NCBI GenBank assembly: GCA_012861695.1
Contig: JAAOOA010000002.1
Location: 20,635,803 to 20,699,802 of the forward strand
Source: Trematomus loennbergii
Taxonomy: Eukaryota > Chordata > Actinopteri > Perciformes > Nototheniidae
DNA: 64,000 nt
Direction: 5' to 3'
Below, one piece after another: positions 24,201 through 35,291 of the stretch. The notes under the pieces were generated by a model. The model did not search any database. It saw nothing but the letters and a program-made list of their open reading frames with translations, and was not told the origin of the DNA. Both the position numbers and the translations under genes were made by a program. Each line of letters starts with the position of its first letter. Within the stretch, counting starts at the first letter, position 1.

Positions 24201-27200
24201 GAAGCCTTACTTGGTTACATAACAAGCTCTTGGCGATGATAAGACAAGAAAGTCACTACTCCTGTGGCAAAATACATACTTTGGATTTTGTACTTTTAAA
24301 ACAAAGGTATAAAAATGATAATTAATGAGCTTTAGTTTACTGGGGCTGGCTTGTGGATTTTGTTAGCTTCTGACAGAGCCAGGCCATTTTATGCTAAGCT
24401 AAATGAACAATGTCCAGGCTGTAGCTTCATAATTAATGTACAGACATGAGTGATATTGATCTTCTTATCTCACGCTCTACTAAAAAGTAATTTATGACTA
24501 AATGACTATTCATTAGATGTATGATTAGTGATGAGTCAAAGGCAGCCTCTCACCAGAATTCTCATCCTCCTCTTCGTCTTCCTCTTCCTCCTCTGAGCTC
24601 TCCTCAGTGGATGTTTCTGTGTTCTCTATTCGACAATTCAAAGTGTAAGTGACACGTGTAAAATATTGAATAATGAGTATAAGTGATTTATGCCACAAAG
24701 TGTAAATGTTATGAGAGAAATAAGTTGCATTTAAATAAGGGAATTACATTTAAAATTATGTTTTTCAGTTATGTAAAGATCAAATTAGTTAAACTTTTGT
24801 GATGTGATATGTGTGTGTTTACCTGAACTGCTGCCGTCACTTTCTCTCAGGTTATCTGTAACATATTAGTAATTATTTTAGAGTTGGTACCATTTAAACT
24901 AATTCCATAATGTCAAAATATGAGAAAAGGTCAATGTAGATTCCCATCTTATTATTACCATACATCATTACTAATACTTGTTGTTAACCAGATAACCATC
25001 ATCATCTTTACGGGAACTTTCAAAGGTTTGATAGTATCATCAACCCATTTATGTGGTTATCATATTGCCCAGCAGTTAAGTTCCTCACCCACTTAGGTTT
25101 CAGAACTAGTAAACAAAAAGTCTCATGATAATTTGACCTGAACAGGAAACATACAATTAAAAACAGAACTTAATTCTATTTAGCCACAAACGTTTCACTA
25201 ACCATTTTCTACAGAATAATCCATTACTATATAGGGGGAAGTATGTTAACTTGTCTGCTTCTTTACTTTATCATGCATCGAAGCCCCAACTCAACTCTGT
25301 TTTAAACTTCCCTAAGGAAAAGAATAATAGAATCTTAATGTATGTCAGAAAATGTGTAAAAGTACCAAGTTTTACTTTGTGTCACTGGGGTTCTTCCTTT
25401 AACAGGTGCAACCCCAGGCAGTGAGAAACCTCAACTTTTAGTAAATATCTATGTTTGCATGCAGTGTGTGTGTTTTCATCCATATTACTCATAAAAAATC
25501 CCTCAGCATTTCTGACTTACACCACTAGCTTTTACATATCCATCACTCCTTAGCAGTTGAACTGTGGCACCCTGTGAAGAAGCCTGTGATAAGTGCCATG
25601 CATTAACATTCTGGCACATTTATATAGATGGGTCCAGAGGAGCTGCTGCGTCCTCTCTTCCCAGCAGCAGTGAATGCACCAGGCCATCTGGCTGAGTGCC
25701 TGGCCGCCTAATGGATGGAGCCCGTCCTCTCTAGCCCACAGAGTTTTATCTTAGACTAACAAGCAGATGCTGCCATCACTGCTCCACACGCAACACCTCC
25801 CTCATCAATCTCTCTCCTCCACTCGCCTCGATCTGTCTGCTTCACCTCTCACTGCACTCACCCTCCTCCATTTCTCTCTCCTTGTCCTCGTATGCCTCCT
25901 AAGGCCAATCTCTCTCTATACTGCTGCCGCCACCTCATCTGAGCCAGCAGGCATCCCTCTTCACTCCGATGGACAAACAAGGTGGAGATAAAACACCAGT
26001 AAAGATACACACATGCAGACACAAACAAACACACACTATTTAGCAGTTTCAAAGGTTGGGACTGGTTCATGGGTGTTGCCTGCCATCTGCTGGTCACAAC
26101 AACATAGCAAAAGCACTGCTTAAAAAGGTTTATGTGTGGTGTACAGCAATGGCTATGAATCTTTTGGCGAGACATGACCGATACACAATAAATACTGTTT
26201 CCATTTTAGTGTGTCAATATAGATTCAGTGTCTCCTTCCTTTTATATTCATTAAGACACAGACATATCTTCAGGATACTCTGCAACTTCTACAGGTGCAC
26301 CATAGAGAGTATCCTGACTGGCTGCATCACAGCCTGGTACGGCAGCTGCACCGCCCTCAATCGTAAGGCTTTACAGAGGGTGGTGAAAACTGCACAGAAC
26401 ATCACTAGGACGGAGCTGCCATCCATGGAGGACCTTTACTCCCAGCGCCTCAGGAAGAAAGCCCTCCGGATTATAAAAGACCCCATCACCCCAGCCACAA
26501 ACTGTTCTGTCTTCTGCTGTCTGGCAGGCGTTACCGCAGCATCCGGACTAAAACCACCAGATTCAGAGACCGTTTCATCCCACAGGCCATGACATTACAT
26601 TACATTACATTACATTACATTACATATTGTATTGTCACTTGTTATACGCTTTTATCCAAAGCGACTTACATACTCAATACTGTGGGCAATCCCCACAGGA
26701 GCAATTTGGGCTGAAGTGTGAAGCCTGTGACCTAAGATTTTAATGGGCATAACTACACTGTAGCTATGTTCGTATGACAAAATAAAGAACCTTGAACCTT
26801 GAATCTTGAACCTTGCCTCATGTTACCTTACATACATTATGCAAATTAGTTGTACACAATGTGGTAAACACGTTTCACATTTGTGAGAAATAAAGCACTC
26901 ATATTTGACAGGTAATCTGTATAGATGTATTTTATCTGGTATCTGGAAAGAAGTCAGATCACTGGTTTCTTAATCATCAGCAGTTGCACATGTATTACTG
27001 CTGCAGGTTGTTATAAAATGGACATTAATAATGCTAATGGGATTATTCTAGGCAAATGTTAGAGAAAAGTCTGACAAATACTTCGTGTACAGGTGTGCAG
27101 TGTTAGGATATAGCAAATGCAAAACTGCGTACACCAAAGATCGTATGACTGTGCATAAATCTTCCTGCCCTTTAATGCAAATGTATTTGAGAGCAGGAAG

Positions 27201-29776
27201 GCCAGAGTGAGGTCAGAGAAAGTGGAAAGGGAAAGAAGAAAAGCAGGAAGACAAAAGAAAGATAGATAATAGATGGGGATTTACTACATTTAGATATTAA
27301 AAAAGGAACGAGAGACGTAGCCCAAACACTGTAAAAAAACAAAGACGTTAACACAGGTGGCTCTACGTCACAACATGTGCGGTGAGAGAAAGCGAAACCA
27401 GAAAGAACAGTGAGGGGAGGGAAAGAATGAGATTGGTGTGCGGTTTACCTTTGTTTTCCATCGTGGGGACATCTCCGTCTCTGTAGGGCAGAGGAGATAA
27501 CATTCAGACATCTTTAAGTTACACTCTGGGAGGATTTAAAGAAGGAAGACAGTGACAGCTCTTAAAACCGTGCAGCTACAGGCTTGTGTAGTACGCCACT
27601 TCTGCTTTCACATAGGAACACACAGCCACATAAAAAAACAGGAAGTGTGTACATGCTGCCTTCCTTCATCTCACTTTTTCACACAACCCATCCTGTTGGG
27701 TGATAGATTCACCTTTCCACCCCAACTCCCACACTGACCTACTTTCAGAGCAGTGTCGATGGTACAGCCATGGAAAGATACTGGCGGTTACTTTCCTCAT
27801 CAAACAAAACTGGTCTGGACACTTTTTCTGCTTTCATTACTCAAATAAAGCAAGGGGATTGGACGATTTATATTTAGAGTTGAACCTCTATTTACTTTAA
27901 GTGGCATCATATTGTGTTGATTTGATCATAAGGTTTCATCCAAGTATCGATATCTGCACTGTAGCTTTGCGGAATTGATTCCAAGCACATCGTTCTAATT
28001 TACTGAATGTGATTGTCCATACATCTGCATTATCGTTTTAAACATGTATGAAAAGGATTTTATCAAAAACCTGACATTAGTTTGAACCATATCACCCGAC
28101 CGTGCACAGCAGGCATGAATACCTGATGCTCCTGACTTTTTAGCTCCCTAAATGTTTTGATATGTGCTCCACTATCCATGAATGTAGTATCAAACAAACA
28201 ATGAGCCCAATCCATGTGTAATGTTGTATCTGAGCAGATCACTGGTGCAACCTGTTGACGCAGGCTCAGCTTCAACAAGAGGAAACACGCCTGAGATCCC
28301 TCAGGGGGAAAGACAGAGAGCCCAACCTACAAGAAGACAAGGTCACCACCAGCAGGCATGGAAAAGTGTAGCAGCTTGGCGATCAAAAGAAAAATATGAT
28401 CTATCAGGAAAAGGATTATAAAGACTGGACGAATTAGGTTATTTTATTTAGCGTCTGTTAACCCTGATAAGGCCCTGTGGTTTCCTTTGCTTTCAAACAT
28501 ATGTCCAGGAAACAATGTTTTCTCCTCCTCTTCAAGGTCAGCTCTTTCTCTCTCTGCCAGATAGTCACAGCACAACAACAGCAAGGCTCATTAGTTGCCA
28601 TGGTAATCTTCTCTTCCTATTAGCAAAGTTCTACTTTGCGAAGCTCTGATGTTTTCAGACAATAAATAAACTCCCTGCACAAGTTCTCAGACTTTCTCTG
28701 CTCTCACTTGTTTCTATCTTACTCCCACAAAATATGATAACCCAGTCCTCTGCATCTGGCTGAAAGATAAAAGCCACAGCATTGAAATACTTTCTACAAC
28801 TTGTGCAAACACAATGAATTGAGAGGACATCTGTGTGCAGATAAACAAATGTCAGTTGGCTTCCACCGAATACAGGAAAAGTACAACAACAACAACAACA
28901 ATTGTGTCTTTCTACTGATTTTAATAAGGTAAGGTAAATTAAACTATATACATTTCCCTGGATATAATTTCACTAATGCTTTAAAAGTTCTAACAAAGCG
29001 TTGTGGTATTGTGAATTCAGGGACTTTTATAGCCCTCATCACTGGTTCAATGATACCCTTGCAAACATGGTAGCATTCACAGAGGACAATGAGTCATCAG
29101 TATCACCTGTCTGTGGTTGACAATACAGCTGGCACAAAAACGTGAGCATTGAATCATAAACCATTCATTCAAAACTGTCAGCAGGAAGTTATAGTGGAGT
29201 GTTTGTTTGTAGTCCACTGTATGATAGGTTACACAGGGGCATGTTTTCTCTCTTACAATATTATATACTGATTTTCAAGTTTATTTACAACATCTAATCT
29301 GTTACAATAATTGGTATAAAACGTTTTATATGTATTGCTTTACAACTTCACCTTTTTTTTTTTAATCAATCGCTCTACAATCGCCCCCTTCGAACAGCTT
29401 GATGTTACGTTGTTGTCAGTGAGTGATCACAATATAACAACACAAAAGCGTTCAGCGCAAACGGACAACAACAAAGTGTCTCACTCCAGTCACTTTCTAT
29501 TTGAACATATATTCAATTACACGAGAATATAACGCGGAGGAACTCATTTGTCAATGTTTATAAATGCACAAACACATGAGCTCAGAACAGACAGCAACAA
29601 AAGACACCACTTCCTGTTTTGAAGCGACACGATTTAAGCGCGTATCCTGTGCATGCATACTGTCTGAAAGTACAGCACGAACACTTTTGTAAAGCCAAAA
29701 GAAGAAACCTGTGTGTTAAAATATCAAAAAGGTCTTACCCGTCCTCCAGGTCAGAAGCCGCTCCGCAGCTCGCCAT
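18230..29776 (-). CDS. FIIND (ZU5-UPA) and death domain protein, complete, 17 exons
   Basis: Exons in coding order: 29776-29739, 27480-27449, 24855-24823, 24625-24554, 23830-23801, 23687-23652, 23302-23261, 23159-23110, 22606-22554, 22473-22247, 21448-21201, 19888-19763, 19642-19507, 19218-19171, 19080-19009, 18860-18570, 18258-18230 (TGA). They join in frame to 1563 nt, 520 aa. Residues 1-94 are acidic and low-complexity; 95-111 hold C97, H98, C102, C103 and C106. Residues about 120-287 are a ZU5-like half with LPDSWKFAGPIFNVDT and FPHSICLAG. H214 and S241 match the FIIND catalytic His and Ser, 27 residues apart. Residues about 242-374 are UPA-like (GVVLVYKQVG, NRYIRIEKPP). A basic linker follows, then a death domain at 427-511 (LLQVAKRLGKEWKQVAIYLD, LLKSLVDLDDLP). 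FIIND proteins known elsewhere end in a CARD, while PIDD and UNC5 combine ZU5-UPA with a death domain. It is probably cytosolic: I see no signal peptide or membrane segment. Function is inferred; no symbol is assigned. Confidence 0.85.
18570..18860 (-). CDS. Death-domain exon of the FIIND-death domain gene
   Basis: One 291-nt exon encodes residues about 415-511. The pattern of six amphipathic helices is visible: LLQVAKRLGKEWKQVAIYL (helices 1-2), SRELDDIQAA, TIQKLKMLVEWK and HHLLKSLVDL. The LGKEW motif with Trp and a second WK typify death domains rather than CARDs. No PYD features are seen. Confidence 0.85.
20047..20345 (-). repeat. Dispersed fish repeat with AAATCAAGTTTTATTTAT start
   Basis: It begins with ATCAAATCAAACCAAATCAA and TTTTATTTATAATAGCACAT, then CCAAAGTGCTGTACATG and TCACATGGAGGGGCAGAGTG. 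This sequence type is common in fish genomes, probably a retroelement 3' part in reverse. It lies in the intron between the two UPA/ZU5 exons of the minus-strand gene. Family not assigned. Confidence 0.55.
21201..21448 (-). CDS. FIIND exon with conserved His and Ser of self-cleavage
   Basis: Encodes residues 205-287. H214 lies in FSVLHIKDN and S241 in VTSLSPVG. In human NLRP1 (H1186, S1213) and CARD8 (H270, S297) the catalytic pair is also 27 residues apart, and the cut falls just before the Ser. Here residue 240 before the Ser is Leu, where those proteins have Phe. The next part, GVVLVYKQVG and YSFHVYLATN, resembles the start of the UPA half. Confidence 0.8.
21701..22205. mobile_element. Non-autonomous hAT-type element, 505 bp, with exact 8-bp target duplication
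   Basis: The ends are CAGGGGGTATCCAAACT and its imperfect inverse AGTTTTGACACCCCTG. They are flanked by TCCTACAC at 21693-21700 and again at 22206-22213. An 8-bp duplication and CAGGGGTGTC-type ends are characteristic of hAT elements. It contains GGGCCACATA and GGCCATATTCC subterminal motifs and no transposase. It is inserted in an intron of the FIIND-death domain gene between exons 22247 and 21448. Confidence 0.88.
22840..22961 (+). mobile_element. LINE 3' end fragment
   Basis: GGACCCCAGGAAGAATAGCC followed by GCTAATGGGGATCCTAATAA and an A-rich end is a familiar fish non-LTR retrotransposon 3' terminus. It is a short 5'-truncated copy in an intron of the minus-strand gene. The clade is not assigned. 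Confidence 0.6.
23885..24520. repeat. Dispersed percomorph-type repeat
   Basis: Contains AGCTTAGCTTTAAACAAACA, CTGGAAACAGGAAAACAGCT, AACCTGGCTCCGTG and its inverse GACAGAGCCAGGCC, then GGCTGTAGCTTCATAATTAA and GTACAGACATGAGTGATATT. I recognise these motifs from a very abundant percomorph repeat, which supports the guess about the organism. It separates two short exons of the FIIND-death domain gene. Confidence 0.6.
26260..26590 (+). pseudogene. LINE ORF2 C-terminal fragment (non-LTR retrotransposon)
   Basis: Translates to the region after the reverse transcriptase of fish LINEs: SILTGCITAWYGSCTALNRK, then ALQRVVKTAQNITRTELPS and LRKKALRIIKDP. The fragment is truncated upstream and loses the usual frame near its end, so it cannot make a working enzyme. 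It is probably of the L2/CR1/Rex1 type, named from memory. Confidence 0.8.
26588..26722 (-). mobile_element. 5'-truncated SINE (V-SINE-like), reverse orientation
   Basis: A pentamer ATTAC/ACATT run (26590-26625) leads into TACGCTTTTATCCAAAGCGA and TGTGGGCAATCCCCACAGGA. Read in reverse, this matches the 3' half of the SINE at 2857-3042. The tRNA-like head is missing. It sits exactly between a LINE coding fragment and a LINE tail, suggesting insertion into the LINE. Confidence 0.7.
26725..26816 (+). mobile_element. LINE 3' tail
   Basis: ATGACAAAATAAAGAACCTT followed by a repeated CTTGAA(C/T) heptamer, the usual 3' end of L2-type fish elements. Probably belongs to the fragment at 26260-26590. 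Confidence 0.6.
27481..29738 (-). other. First intron of the FIIND-death domain gene
   Basis: GTAAGA donor just after the 38-nt first coding exon, CCTACAG acceptor at 27481. AT-rich with a short ACA repeat near 28890. No feature recognised. Confidence 0.75.
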
Positions 29777-32583
29777 CTTCGCCACCATCCTCCTGTGTAA
29801 CCGGACCCCGTTACACTCTCTGTCCACCCAGCGTGCAGCGGCTGCGCATTAAAGCACCTGAAAGGCAATATGATCCTATCATCTGCTATCAGTATCTTGT
29901 TAACACGCAGGACAGTAATTGGCGGTAATGGTCATCGGAGCCCTCGTGGCTGAACTGCTTCTTATCACTTTGGTGCAGCATCCACAAGCAAAGCATCTGG
30001 ATTTGACCGGAAATATTCCTAAAAACCATAAAGAAATCAACCGTTTTGCAGAGTATATGTGAATGTTTTGTTTCCTCTTACAAACACGGTGCTTGTGTGC
30101 AAGCAATACATCAACACAGATGTTAACATCATGACGTTCATAACTGCGCTTTTTTTATAGCACAATGCGCAGCTTTCAAGACTAGCGATGGCTGCGCAGT
30201 TGCAGCGCAGTGCATGGAGAAGCAATACTGAAGGCAACATGTGGGCGGGGCCCAAAATCCCGCCTTTTGCACGGGCTCCATTAATATGTTGATGATTTAC
30301 AGTAGAGTACAGACTGACTTTCACTAGATACCAAGAATAAAGTAGTCCCTGGTCGAGTAGATAAGGAGATGTTTGCTGTTGCATTAAATACAAGATTGAA
30401 ATCTGCTGCATGTCTAGCTCTGTTGTTTGTGGAGTGAATACAGCTAGAATAAAGGAAAACAATTAACATTTTAGACCCCATTCATAATCATTGTTTTGCA
30501 TTACTTCGCACCATAGGGTTTAGGGTTTATCCTGCAAGCAAATAGGCTATCCCAGTAAAGTAAAGTATACAAAAACTTGAAAGGGAGTTGTAAAACAAGA
30601 AGCAATATTAGCTTATTCTGTTTCCCCTGCTTAAAAAGAAGACCGCTGTGTTCTTCTGAGACGTATTTTTTAGCTGCTGATTTTCTCCCACATGTAAACT
30701 AAAGACTAAAGAAAGACTCGAGAGGGGCAAGAGCACTCCATAATACAACACAGAAAGCGGTAAAACATACAACAGATTGCAGAACTGCAATACCCAGCAG
30801 ACACCAGCAGATGTCGCAGCAGACAACAAAACAAGTAGTAGAACTCAGCAGAAAAAACATGCTTCCTCAAATGATCTTGCAGAAGATCACATTCAAACTA
30901 GATTCATGACGGTTCGACTAATAAAAGTTTCAACATAAAATAAAGTTGAAATAAAAATAATTTAAGTGTCAATCCGTGGCAAAAGCTCACTGTCCATCAC
31001 AGAGAGCTCTCTGTGAGCGTCTGAAATGTCCATTGGGAGAGATGAGTGAATGATCAAGGGCTTTCCTATTGATTTTCCTAACATTGATCTTTTTTCCTTT
31101 TCCCCTATCTCGATTTGCTCGTCCAACTTTCACGAATAGATGTGTAGTTTGCAGCAATGAGGGAGGAGAAAGAGACAGATGCTGGAGACTTACAGGACAG
31201 GAACATTATCCAAGTCTCAGAGTCTAAAGGGAGAGATCATTTCCTTGGTGCAAGGAGAGACAGCAAAACATTAGACTCAGTGGCGAGACGATACCACCAA
31301 TACCTCAGGAAATAAGAGGAGATAAAGTGAGAGAAGTGAAGGGAAGGGGAAAATAGAGAGAAAAGGACGAGAAAGGTCAGAAAGAAACGAGACAGTGGGT
31401 TGTGAGGAGACTAAGTAAGTAAATACAAAGATATGCTCAGTATATAAGAAGAAGGGAAGCTGTTATTCAAGTTATTTAAACAACAGCTTGTATGATTTAG
31501 GGGGATATTTTGGCAGAAATTGAATATTATAATCATGATATGTTTCCATTCCTTTCGTATTTGATCCCCAGCACCTGTGGTCCACATGTCGTGTCCTTGA
31601 AGTGTGAATGCAAAGGCAAAACACCAAAATCCAATTTACTAACGTTGACATTGCCAACAGTGTCGTACAACATACCATATACGACATAGTGCATGTGAAT
31701 GTTGGTCTCTCCTTAGCAGGTAGCACGTGTAATGGCAGCATTTGCTTCCAATGTATGAATGTGAATGCTGACTTGCTAGAAAAGAGCTATTCAAATGCAG
31801 TCCATTTACCTATTACATTGGGAACAGGTCCTCTTTACAGAGTCAGAGTCATGTAGCACCTCCGAAGGGGGAGGGGTATTCAGTTGGTTGCAATTTACAT
31901 CCTCAACACTAGATGTCACTAGACTCTACACAAAAGTTAGGACTTTGTCTTTAGGATTTGACTACCTAAAGACTTGACTTGACTTTTAGACAATAAAAGG
32001 ATACTTAACCTCAGATCATTAAAGGTCTAAGACTAGAAACTGTACCACAGACGGTTTAGAAAGGGGTACATTTTCTGTATCTGTTTCACATGGGTTTCAC
32101 TTTCACCAGTGCCACACCCCAACATTTTTTTAAACCTGTGTTGTTCAATTTATCAATCAGGAACAATAAAGTGTACTGACTGACCAATACTGTCATATTT
32201 TGAGTCATGCTCTAGCTAATGTGGCTAAAATGCTGAGCTGTTGTGCTTTCACTCACAAAGAGATGGTTCGTTATTTGCAAATGGACATTTAATGCACTGT
32301 TTTGGTATGCATTGGTGGCTTGACGATTTTGCCAATGTAATTATCATGCGAAGTGTTGATGCACAAAAAATACTTGTTTTTTGACTTGCATGTCAAGTTT
32401 CAAAGACTTGAGACTTGCCTTGGACTTGATCCAAAACATTGTCACTCACCCTGAAATGCATACTTTATATCAATATTGTGTAATGATTGAGGTTAATTTA
32501 AAAAGAAAAAAGGTATTGGTCGTTTTCAAAAGAAACAACTGATATCATATTCTAATCTCTACTATAGCTCAGTTAAAACAGTA

Positions 32584-32584
32584 G

Positions 32585-32641
<57 letters not shown>
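32584..32641. repeat. (GT)n microsatellite
   Basis: Uninterrupted GT dinucleotides, about 28 units, followed by a T run. Confidence 0.95.
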
Positions 32642-32643
<2 letters not shown>

Positions 32644-35243
32644 GACAGGGCTTTTTTTTTTTTTACAGATTGACCAACCTGGTTGGAAACAATGATGTCA
32701 AACACCCTAGAGGTCTAATATGAGCCCTCATTGTGCAGACTCATTATCCATCACATAGACACACACTCAAAATTACACACAAAAACACAAGCACTCACAT
32801 TATGAGGACACACGGTCAGGCAGGAAAAAACCCATAACCTCTGTTCTCAAACATTGCCTTTATAACATACATGTATTCACACACACAGATGCACAAAAGG
32901 TGTCCTCTTACTCTGGAGTTGAGGAACTCCTTATCCTTTCAATTTCAATGGGTCATTTTGCTATCCGGGCTGAGTTATCACGGGAAAGATCCAGAGTAAC
33001 AAAAGAGCCATGGCTGCAACCCTGCATAAAGAAGCTGGAGAGAGGTGAACACGCACAAAGAGCAACACCTTTGCATATAGAAAATGGGAGAGAGGCTCTG
33101 GAAATCGTCCAGCCATGACAGATTTCAGAGGCATCCTCATTCAATCAATGGGAGATACTCCATATGGAGGAACGGGATCCCAATAACAGGGCAGTGTTGT
33201 ATTTCATGAAATGTAAGTTGATGTAATCAAAGTTAACTCTATGACTTGGATTAAATGACACAAACAACTTTGTACTGAACTTCTCCCTAACCTCATTTTC
33301 ATTATCCAAGTCCTCCCTTCTCTGTTTGTTCTTTATTTTTATACGTGTGTGTTTTTCAGAAGTTACCTCTGTTTGCTGTTGCCGTCGTCTTTTTTTCCAC
33401 GTGTTGAGATGTTTTATGAGTCCCTTGGGCTTCTTTTCATCTCACCCACACAGTTTACACTTCTTTTGTTCTCTATTTTCAGTGTGTTGTGATTTTAGAT
33501 GAGAAAATAAACCAAGGAAACCCTTCCCTTTTGTGTGTGTTTTTGTTGACACAAAGGTGACATTTATTTTCTAGCTACAATTTTCCATTGAGTGGACAAC
33601 TGTACATAACTTCCTACTATTTGGCATGCAATACTTGATCTTGATGTGATCGATCCCAAAGTAAAACGTTTTAAGCCATCTCTCTTTGCATAGAATAAGT
33701 ATATGATGACGCACCCACCAAAAAGTGCATGAAGATGAAGAAGTTAAGCTTTACAATTAACATTTCTTGTTGTAGTATGTGTTCTTCGTGAAGGAAATAA
33801 GAGTTAGTCCCAAATAAATCTGTATCATGTGTAAACTGTGTTCTCTGAGAGCACAGCTGTCCTTGATGATGTTGGTGTTTAACACCTACACAGTGTTACT
33901 AAGAGGGTCTTGGGACCATTTCATTGTTTCTCCTTTCACAAGAGAGGATCGGCTTTAATTGTTGAGCGTTTTCACATATTACCAGATTTCCTGTCTCTGG
34001 ACATCCATAAAACTGGATGGAGGGAAGAAACAGGAATGGAGGCCATCATTTAGGCGAAAAGGGGTGTAAAGAGAGTTTAGTGTCTGCATGGTCTCTGGAG
34101 AACTCAGATGTGCCTACCCCTCTCCCTTTCTTCCCTCACATTAAAATAAACCCTCCCTTCTCTTACACACACCCTCCACTTATTGCTCCTTATTATACTT
34201 AGCCTGTCAGCGTTTCTGTGTAATGTATGTTGTGTCATGGCCTCTTCCTCTTTTTATCTTTCCCGCTTTGTTGCTCCCACATTTTGGAGCCCTTAGGGAA
34301 CCCTGTATATTTAGGGGGAAAAGGAGAATACTGGGACAACTGTGGGCGTTTGGTAGGAGGGACGCGACTGAAGGCCATGGTCTAGTCACCTTCAGAGACG
34401 CAGACCCCCCCCCCTTAAGGGGTGACTCAATTCAGTAGTGCGGAGGCAGGGGGTCAAAAATCCCCTGCCCTCCGCCTCCACTCAAAACATGTGGGAATGG
34501 GAAAACTTTATCCTATATTTAACCTCCAGGTGTCTGTCTGGTTTACATGTGTGTGTGTGTGTAGCAGTGTGAGTCCCAGTAACTGAGTCATATGCAGCTG
34601 TGTGTCGGTAGACGGCTTATCTGATAGGGATGATGAGTTTGCCGTTGTTTTTGGGGCTTGGTTGGGGGCTTTTAGCGGTTTAGGAAAAGCTGTGTGAATG
34701 CCCTTAAATGCTCCAGCCTCACCTCCCTCTGATGAGAACTTTCCCCATGAAATCTGTCTCAGGTTAGTGTGTGTGCATTTGATTTGTGTGAAATGCAAAT
34801 AATTAAATCCCATAATCAGCTGTCAGCTATATTATATTTAAAAAGTTGAACGAAAGACAGCCCGCCTTGTTATAAAGAGTAAAGAATTGTCCCTCTAAAG
34901 TTAATACATCATTTTTACAAAGAGAGTTACATTAGCCAGGTTTAAGATCTAAGGCTGGTTAATGATAGGAGGTAAAAGTCAGTAGTTGATATACTGTATG
35001 TCTATACAAATATTTCCTGGCAACATGAATTTTCTATTCAAACAGAAAGCAACAATGCTGAGTCAAATCACTTAGTGCTATTACCCATCAAACCATTCTG
35101 AATGATAGCTGTGTATTAGGGCCTATATGGCAGCCTTATACAGTTTTCACTGTAAAATCAAAAAGCCCAGCTCAGCATAAACCTACCAACTCTAAGATTT
35201 ATTAAGAGCACCGAGAGTGGTTCCCCTGAGACATAAAAAGGTT

Positions 35244-35250
<7 letters not shown>

Positions 35251-35288
<38 letters not shown>
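35251..35288. repeat. (CT)n microsatellite
   Basis: Uninterrupted CT dinucleotides, about 18 units. They explain the Arg-Glu and Leu-Ser repeats in the overlapping open frames. Confidence 0.95.

Positions 35289-35291
<3 letters not shown>

Larger units (their letters stand above)
24856..27448 (-). other. Intron of the FIIND-death domain gene with retroelement debris
   Basis: A 2.6-kb intron between exons 27480-27449 and 24855-24823. It includes a LINE fragment (26260-26590), a reversed SINE tail (26588-26722) and a LINE tail (26725-26816). No further exon was needed to keep frame. Confidence 0.75.

Noticed and set aside
26056..26592. 178-residue open frame as a host gene
   Set aside because: Its second half is a LINE ORF2 fragment and the first half is intron.
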